This document shows, piece by piece, positions 60,900-64,000 of a stretch of DNA of 64,000 nt. Source of the DNA: Rhizobium sp. (GTDB lineage Bacteria > Pseudomonadota > Gammaproteobacteria > Burkholderiales > Thiobacillaceae). Both the position numbers and the translations under genes were made by a program. The stretch's first letter is position 1. Each line of letters opens with the position of its first letter. The notes beneath the pieces were generated by a model. The model saw only the letters and a list, made by a program, of their open reading frames with translations. It ran no database searches and was not told the origin of the DNA. The DNA lies in the NCBI GenBank assembly GCA_019459285.1, contig JAIBEL010000052.1:60306-124305 (forward strand), read 5' to 3'.

Positions 60900-62423
60900 T
60901 CATGAAACCATCCCCGGCTTTATTGCTTGATTGGTGAGCTGCGCGCGAATGCGGTACGCACCTTTGACAGCATAATAATAATTTTCCTCAGCAATATCGA
61001 GGAGCGTGAATTCATAGCGCCCCCCCAGTTCTGAGAACTCAATAATGCGTTTTCGAGGAAACCCAACAAAAGTCGTTTTGGGTAGTGTAATAACGTGATC
61101 AGCCAGTAAGTCTCCCCGCCGGGAAAATTTCTGTATTCGCACTTCTTGGTTCGTTAGGGCACCGATAACATAGACTGCGTTATTGGCGCATTTCACTCTT
61201 TCAAGGTCTCTCATTACCAATACAGTAAAGCTTTCCGCGCCTTCTCTAAACGTTACTGTGTTTCCTGTAAGCGAAAAGCTTCCATATGATCCGGTATCGT
61301 ATCGGAGGCCGGTCGTAATCCTGTTTTCGCATCCAACTTCTACAGGGCCAATTGTTGCCTCGTAATCCTGTTTTCCAATATATGGCTGATATGTAGTAAG
61401 AGGTTCAATTTCACCCATAACTTTAGTCGGATGAACACCAACCGGCATCTTGCCTGGTAGGGGTGTTACACGGATGGATTTTTCTAGAAAGCGCCTAATC
61501 GGGTGCTTAGTCTTTACGAGAGTAGCAAAGGACAGGGCGTGATTCCAAAGACTGTTCTGAGCTAGAAATAACAACCGGTGTGGCATATAGTCCACGTCCT
61601 TTGCGTGTCCCGTTCGGAAGCCTTCTTCGTATGGATAGTAAGAACGCAGCCGTGTTGTATAACTTGCTGTTTTTTGCGGGCCGTCCCATAAATTTATTTC
61701 CAAAAATGTGATGCCATCTCTTTCATGCGAATCGATCATGAGTTTGTAACGAGAATTGCCACTCTTTGTGTACCGTATTCCGCTACGCTGCAAGGCATCC
61801 TCTACGTCTTCTGTAATCGTTCTTGGATAGGTCCAATAAAAGCACATGCAACCTTCGTTTCCGCCGAGTCCAATTGGCTCATGGGGGGAATCTCTGAAGG
61901 AAATTTTCTCGACGTTTGAGACTAAGAGTAGCGGCTCATTCTGAGTTAATTGAATGATCCTCGTCACCGAATCCTGTTGAACTTGGTTTGTGTCAAACCA
62001 GTCATCCAACATTCCTGGGATCCGCACATTGAAAGCAAGCGCAAGTGAGACGATCAAGAAAACTGGAATAATTAAGATGCGACGGTCTGGTAACACCTGA
62101 ACCGCTAAATAGCTGAGGCCCAAGTTAAGAACTGTAGGGAATAAAAACATGGCAATCGATGCCACAAGTAAGTAAAGAAGGCCACCTATCAGCAATACAC
62201 CTGGCCCCATGGCAGCTAGAACAAGGAGTAGCACTACAGCCGTTATTACGTTGGCTTTATTCTTTGTTGCCCGGACCCCAAGAAAGATAAGCAAACCCAG
62301 AGCGCCTACAACTGGAATAGCAATTACGGCCCAAAGAATATAAGCCCCAGGCAATAGCGCAAGAGTTATGGCAAGCACAAGGCCAATAAAAACCACTACC
62401 GAATTTTTTATCTCAACTACCAT
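60900..62423 (-). CDS. AT-rich orphan membrane protein, unknown
   Basis: 507 residues. Five or so hydrophobic helices in the first ~140 residues (about 8-28, 32-50, 60-78, 80-98, 113-130), then a ~370-residue soluble part with no recognised domain. Visibly more AT-rich than all neighbours, with many A/T-ending codons, suggesting recent transfer. A GGGGGGAG ribosome site precedes the ATG. The C-terminal half is beta-rich in appearance (alternating pattern) and might be a receptor-like domain. No partner gene adjacent. Confidence 0.8.
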   Translation of the reverse strand: MVVEIKNSVVVFIGLVLAITLALLPGAYILWAVIAIPVVGALGLLIFLGVRATKNKANVITAVVLLLVLAAMGPGVLLIGGLLYLLVASIAMFLFPTVLNLGLSYLAVQVLPDRRILIIPVFLIVSLALAFNVRIPGMLDDWFDTNQVQQDSVTRIIQLTQNEPLLLVSNVEKISFRDSPHEPIGLGGNEGCMCFYWTYPRTITEDVEDALQRSGIRYTKSGNSRYKLMIDSHERDGITFLEINLWDGPQKTASYTTRLRSYYPYEEGFRTGHAKDVDYMPHRLLFLAQNSLWNHALSFATLVKTKHPIRRFLEKSIRVTPLPGKMPVGVHPTKVMGEIEPLTTYQPYIGKQDYEATIGPVEVGCENRITTGLRYDTGSYGSFSLTGNTVTFREGAESFTVLVMRDLERVKCANNAVYVIGALTNQEVRIQKFSRRGDLLADHVITLPKTTFVGFPRKRIIEFSELGGRYEFTLLDIAEENYYYAVKGAYRIRAQLTNQAIKPGMVS

Positions 62424-62816
62424 CGTTACTCCCCCCTAAAGTCAGGCGTTGTTGGATTTTTATTAACGCCAGCTTGCTAATCCGCGCTGGTGCGAACGCT
62501 ACCATAGCCAGCTTGGGCAAAGCTGGTTATGGGGCTTTTTGAGTTCTTTCTTTCAGCGGCTTAACGGACAGTTTTGTGGAGTACGGAAGACTGCTATAAG
62601 GCGGCAAGCGGGCCTTGATTAGGGCAGCCTGAATGACCGTTACGGGTCGTCAAGTGCCAGCCGACGATCAAGTAAGCAGTCATTGACGAATGGCCGCAAT
62701 CTGGTGACTGTCACTGGCCGGTTTGGCCGATCAGCGGACTATCAGACCAGCTCAAGCGAGGCAATTCAAGCCGTCGGGAGCCTTTCACTTGAAACAAATA
62801 GGGTCAGACACCATTC
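62424..62816. other. Intergenic region with hairpins, no gene
   Basis: Contains GGCGTT / AACGCC (62444-62469) and CCATAGCCAGCTT / AAGCTGGTTATGG (62502-62532) followed on the plus strand by GGCTTTTT, thus a terminator-like element on plus although no plus-strand gene ends here. Near 62790 a GGGTCAGACACCATT stretch resembles sequences flanking REP-associated transposase genes. The rest shows no coding signal. Confidence 0.45.
62502..62540 (+). terminator. Orphan terminator-like hairpin
   Basis: 13-bp stem (one G-T pair), loop GGGCA, then GGCTTTTT. Oriented to end plus-strand transcripts, while the adjacent gene is on the minus strand. It could end an unseen small plus-strand transcript or act as leader structure. 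Confidence 0.5.
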
Positions 62817-63233
62817 CTACGCCGGTGGATATTCCGTAAACCGTGGCAGTTCCTGATCGTCGCATGACCACTCCGCGCGCGAATCCCAGAAGACGCGTGC
62901 CTGCGGCTGGATGGGCACCGGGCAGTCGAGCGAGCCGGCTGGCACGACGACGGCGTTGATTTCAGGCACAAAGCGGGCGACGGAGCTGCCGCATTCGCTG
63001 CAGAATTGCCGCGTGAATCGCTCGGCGTCCGGAACCTTGTAGCGCTTCAGCAGCGCCTCGCCGTGCGAGAAGAGGATTCTTGCATTCGCCAGCATGAGGT
63101 TCGTCGCATGCCCGGTTCCAGAAGACTTCCGGCAGCGCGAGCAGTGGCAATGGTAGAAGCGCTGAAGATCGCCAACCACTTCATAGCGAACGGCGCCGCA
63201 CAGGCAGCTGCCGTTCAGGGTGACTTCGTTCAT
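62817..63233 (-). CDS. GFA/CENP-V-type zinc-binding protein
   Basis: 138 residues. Zinc ligands in CLCGAV near 10-15, CHCSRCRK near 29-36 and CSECGS near 78-83, the pattern of the glutathione-dependent formaldehyde-activating enzyme (GFA) family. Most members are uncharacterised and need not act on formaldehyde. Stand-alone gene. Confidence 0.9.
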   Translation of the reverse strand: MNEVTLNGSCLCGAVRYEVVGDLQRFYHCHCSRCRKSSGTGHATNLMLANARILFSHGEALLKRYKVPDAERFTRQFCSECGSSVARFVPEINAVVVPAGSLDCPVPIQPQARVFWDSRAEWSCDDQELPRFTEYPPA

Positions 63234-63382
63234 CCAATCCTCCCGATCTCATGATGAATTTGCAGGTCAGGCCATCATCAGTGCAAGCCATGGAACCGAA
63301 AATTCGCTCTGGAATTCCTTGATCATCCTGCAAAGGGATGTCACCTAGGGCTGTTTTTGCTTTCACGTTAAACCGAATGCGT

Positions 63383-63408
63383 CCTTCGACAAAGCCCAGG
63401 ACGAACGG
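63383..63408. repeat. REP-like repeat, single copy
   Basis: CCTTCGACAAAGCCCAGGAC then GAACGG: same family as the cluster at 58736-58890, here just downstream of msrA. Confidence 0.65.
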
Positions 63409-63420
63409 CAAACCAATCGG

Positions 63421-63987
63421 TTATTTCAGCCGCCCCCCGAACTTCCCCTCCACCTTCGCCACCTTCGGCGCCACCACGAACTGGCAATACGGCTGATGCG
63501 GGTTCTGCTCGAAGTAGCGCTGGTGGTAATCCTCTGCGGGGTAGAAGGTCGTCGCCTCGGTGATTTCCGTGACGATCGGGGCCCCGAAGTGCCTTGATGC
63601 CGTCAGCTCGGCGATTGTGGCTTCTGCCTCGGCCTTCTGCTCGGGCGTGTGCCAGAAGATGGCCGAGCGGTATTGCGTGCCGACGTCGTTGCCCTGGCGG
63701 TTGCGCTGGGTGGGATCGTGGAGAGTGAAGAAGACATTGAGCAGTTCGCGGAACGAAATCACCTCCGGGTCGAAGGTGACCTGCACGACTTCGGCGTGGC
63801 CGGTGTCGCCGTTGCAGATGTCCTTGTAGGTGGGATTCTCGATGTGGCCGCCCATGTAGCCGGAGACGGCGGCGGCGACGCCCCCCCCCCGGGAGAACAC
63901 CGGATCGATAAACCACAAACAGCCCCCCGCGAGTGTTGGGTTTTGATTTGGCAAGGGGGCGGCCGACCTTAGTGAAAACAACAACAT
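63421..63987 (-). CDS. msrA: Peptide methionine sulfoxide reductase MsrA (5' end unreliable)
   Basis: Clear MsrA from SGYMGGHIENPTYKDIC onward, with GDTGHAEVVQVTFDP and GTQYRSAIFW. The active-site region reads AGGCLWFIDPVFSRGGG instead of the family GGCFWC-E-VFS-x-GV: the catalytic Cys is kept but neighbours are changed and a run of 10 C (63881-63890) lies in it. These changes sit in the last ~120 bases of the window and look like sequencing error. The true start cannot be set. Confidence 0.85.
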   Translation of the reverse strand: MLLFSLRSAAPLPNQNPTLAGGCLWFIDPVFSRGGGVAAAVSGYMGGHIENPTYKDICNGDTGHAEVVQVTFDPEVISFRELLNVFFTLHDPTQRNRQGNDVGTQYRSAIFWHTPEQKAEAEATIAELTASRHFGAPIVTEITEATTFYPAEDYHQRYFEQNPHQPYCQFVVAPKVAKVEGKFGGRLK

Positions 63988-64000
63988 ACAGCGGTCGCAA

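Noticed and set aside
62424..62470. Integron attC site
   Set aside because: GTTGGAT and ATCCAAC-like cores occur on opposite strands, but a proper second core pair and the attC imperfect palindrome are missing, and no cassette array follows.

Overview
The window reads as chromosome of a GC-rich, chemolithoautotrophic, sulfur-oxidising betaproteobacterium, most likely Thiobacillus or a close relative. Evidence: a type I sulfide:quinone oxidoreductase in a cytochrome bd operon; dissimilatory ATP sulfurylase and APS reductase (sat-aprB-aprA); a CbbQ/CbbO-type activase pair; an arginine-type EF-P with its rhamnosyltransferase EarP. The genus is inferred from gene content and order. Both ends are cut: the left end inside a sigma-54 activator, the right end inside or just before msrA, where the sequence looks unreliable.

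Layout. 1-8.2 kb: a FisR-like sigma-54 activator faces a sigma-54 promoter driving cydP-cydA-cydB-cydX, an SQR-like flavoprotein, ybgE, a truncated hemoglobin, sqr and a haem lipoprotein. 8.2-12.3 kb (minus): GGDEF/EAL protein, small coiled protein, FIST sensor, small NAD-binding protein. 12.5-17.6 kb: pip, cnoX-like, DUF3025, then STAS/SEC14, EamA transporter and a Rieske oxygenase on the minus strand. 17.8-21.7 kb: isoprenoid block xseB-ispA-dxs, then folE2. 21.8-23.7 kb: an aspartic protease and a glutamine amidotransferase with overlapping start codons, and a hypothetical. 23.9-28.9 kb: sat, aprB, aprA and a YkgJ-type cysteine-cluster protein. 28.9-32.6 kb: DUF4124, cbbQ, cbbO and a 91-residue protein. 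32.6-35.6 kb: obgE, rpmA, rplU, ispB and tRNA-Pro(CGG). 35.9-42.1 kb: a TetR-controlled RND efflux operon. 42.2-51.4 kb: CDGSH protein, DUF924, metG, acyP, a candidate small RNA, dnaE, efp, earP, psiF. 51.7-55.3 kb: a cold-shock gene, a hipBA toxin-antitoxin pair and an AraC regulator. 55.3-60.7 kb: the conserved icd / rluE-nudJ-mnmA block, REP-like repeats and glnS. 60.9-64.0 kb: an AT-rich orphan membrane gene, a GFA-family protein and msrA.

How the parts work together. In the first operon sulfide would be oxidised by SQR, electrons would enter the quinone pool and leave through bd oxidase, a terminal oxidase type known to tolerate sulfide. The activator has the cysteine spacing I remember for the sulfane-sulfur sensor FisR, so the unit may be a sulfide-inducible respiratory module. 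Sulfite made downstream would be oxidised by AprBA to APS, and Sat would convert APS to sulfate and ATP. The main candidates for undescribed biology are this FisR-cyd-SQR module, a minus-strand small RNA candidate with anti-Shine-Dalgarno sequences beside dnaE, and a two-copy structured intergenic element before xseB and dnaE.
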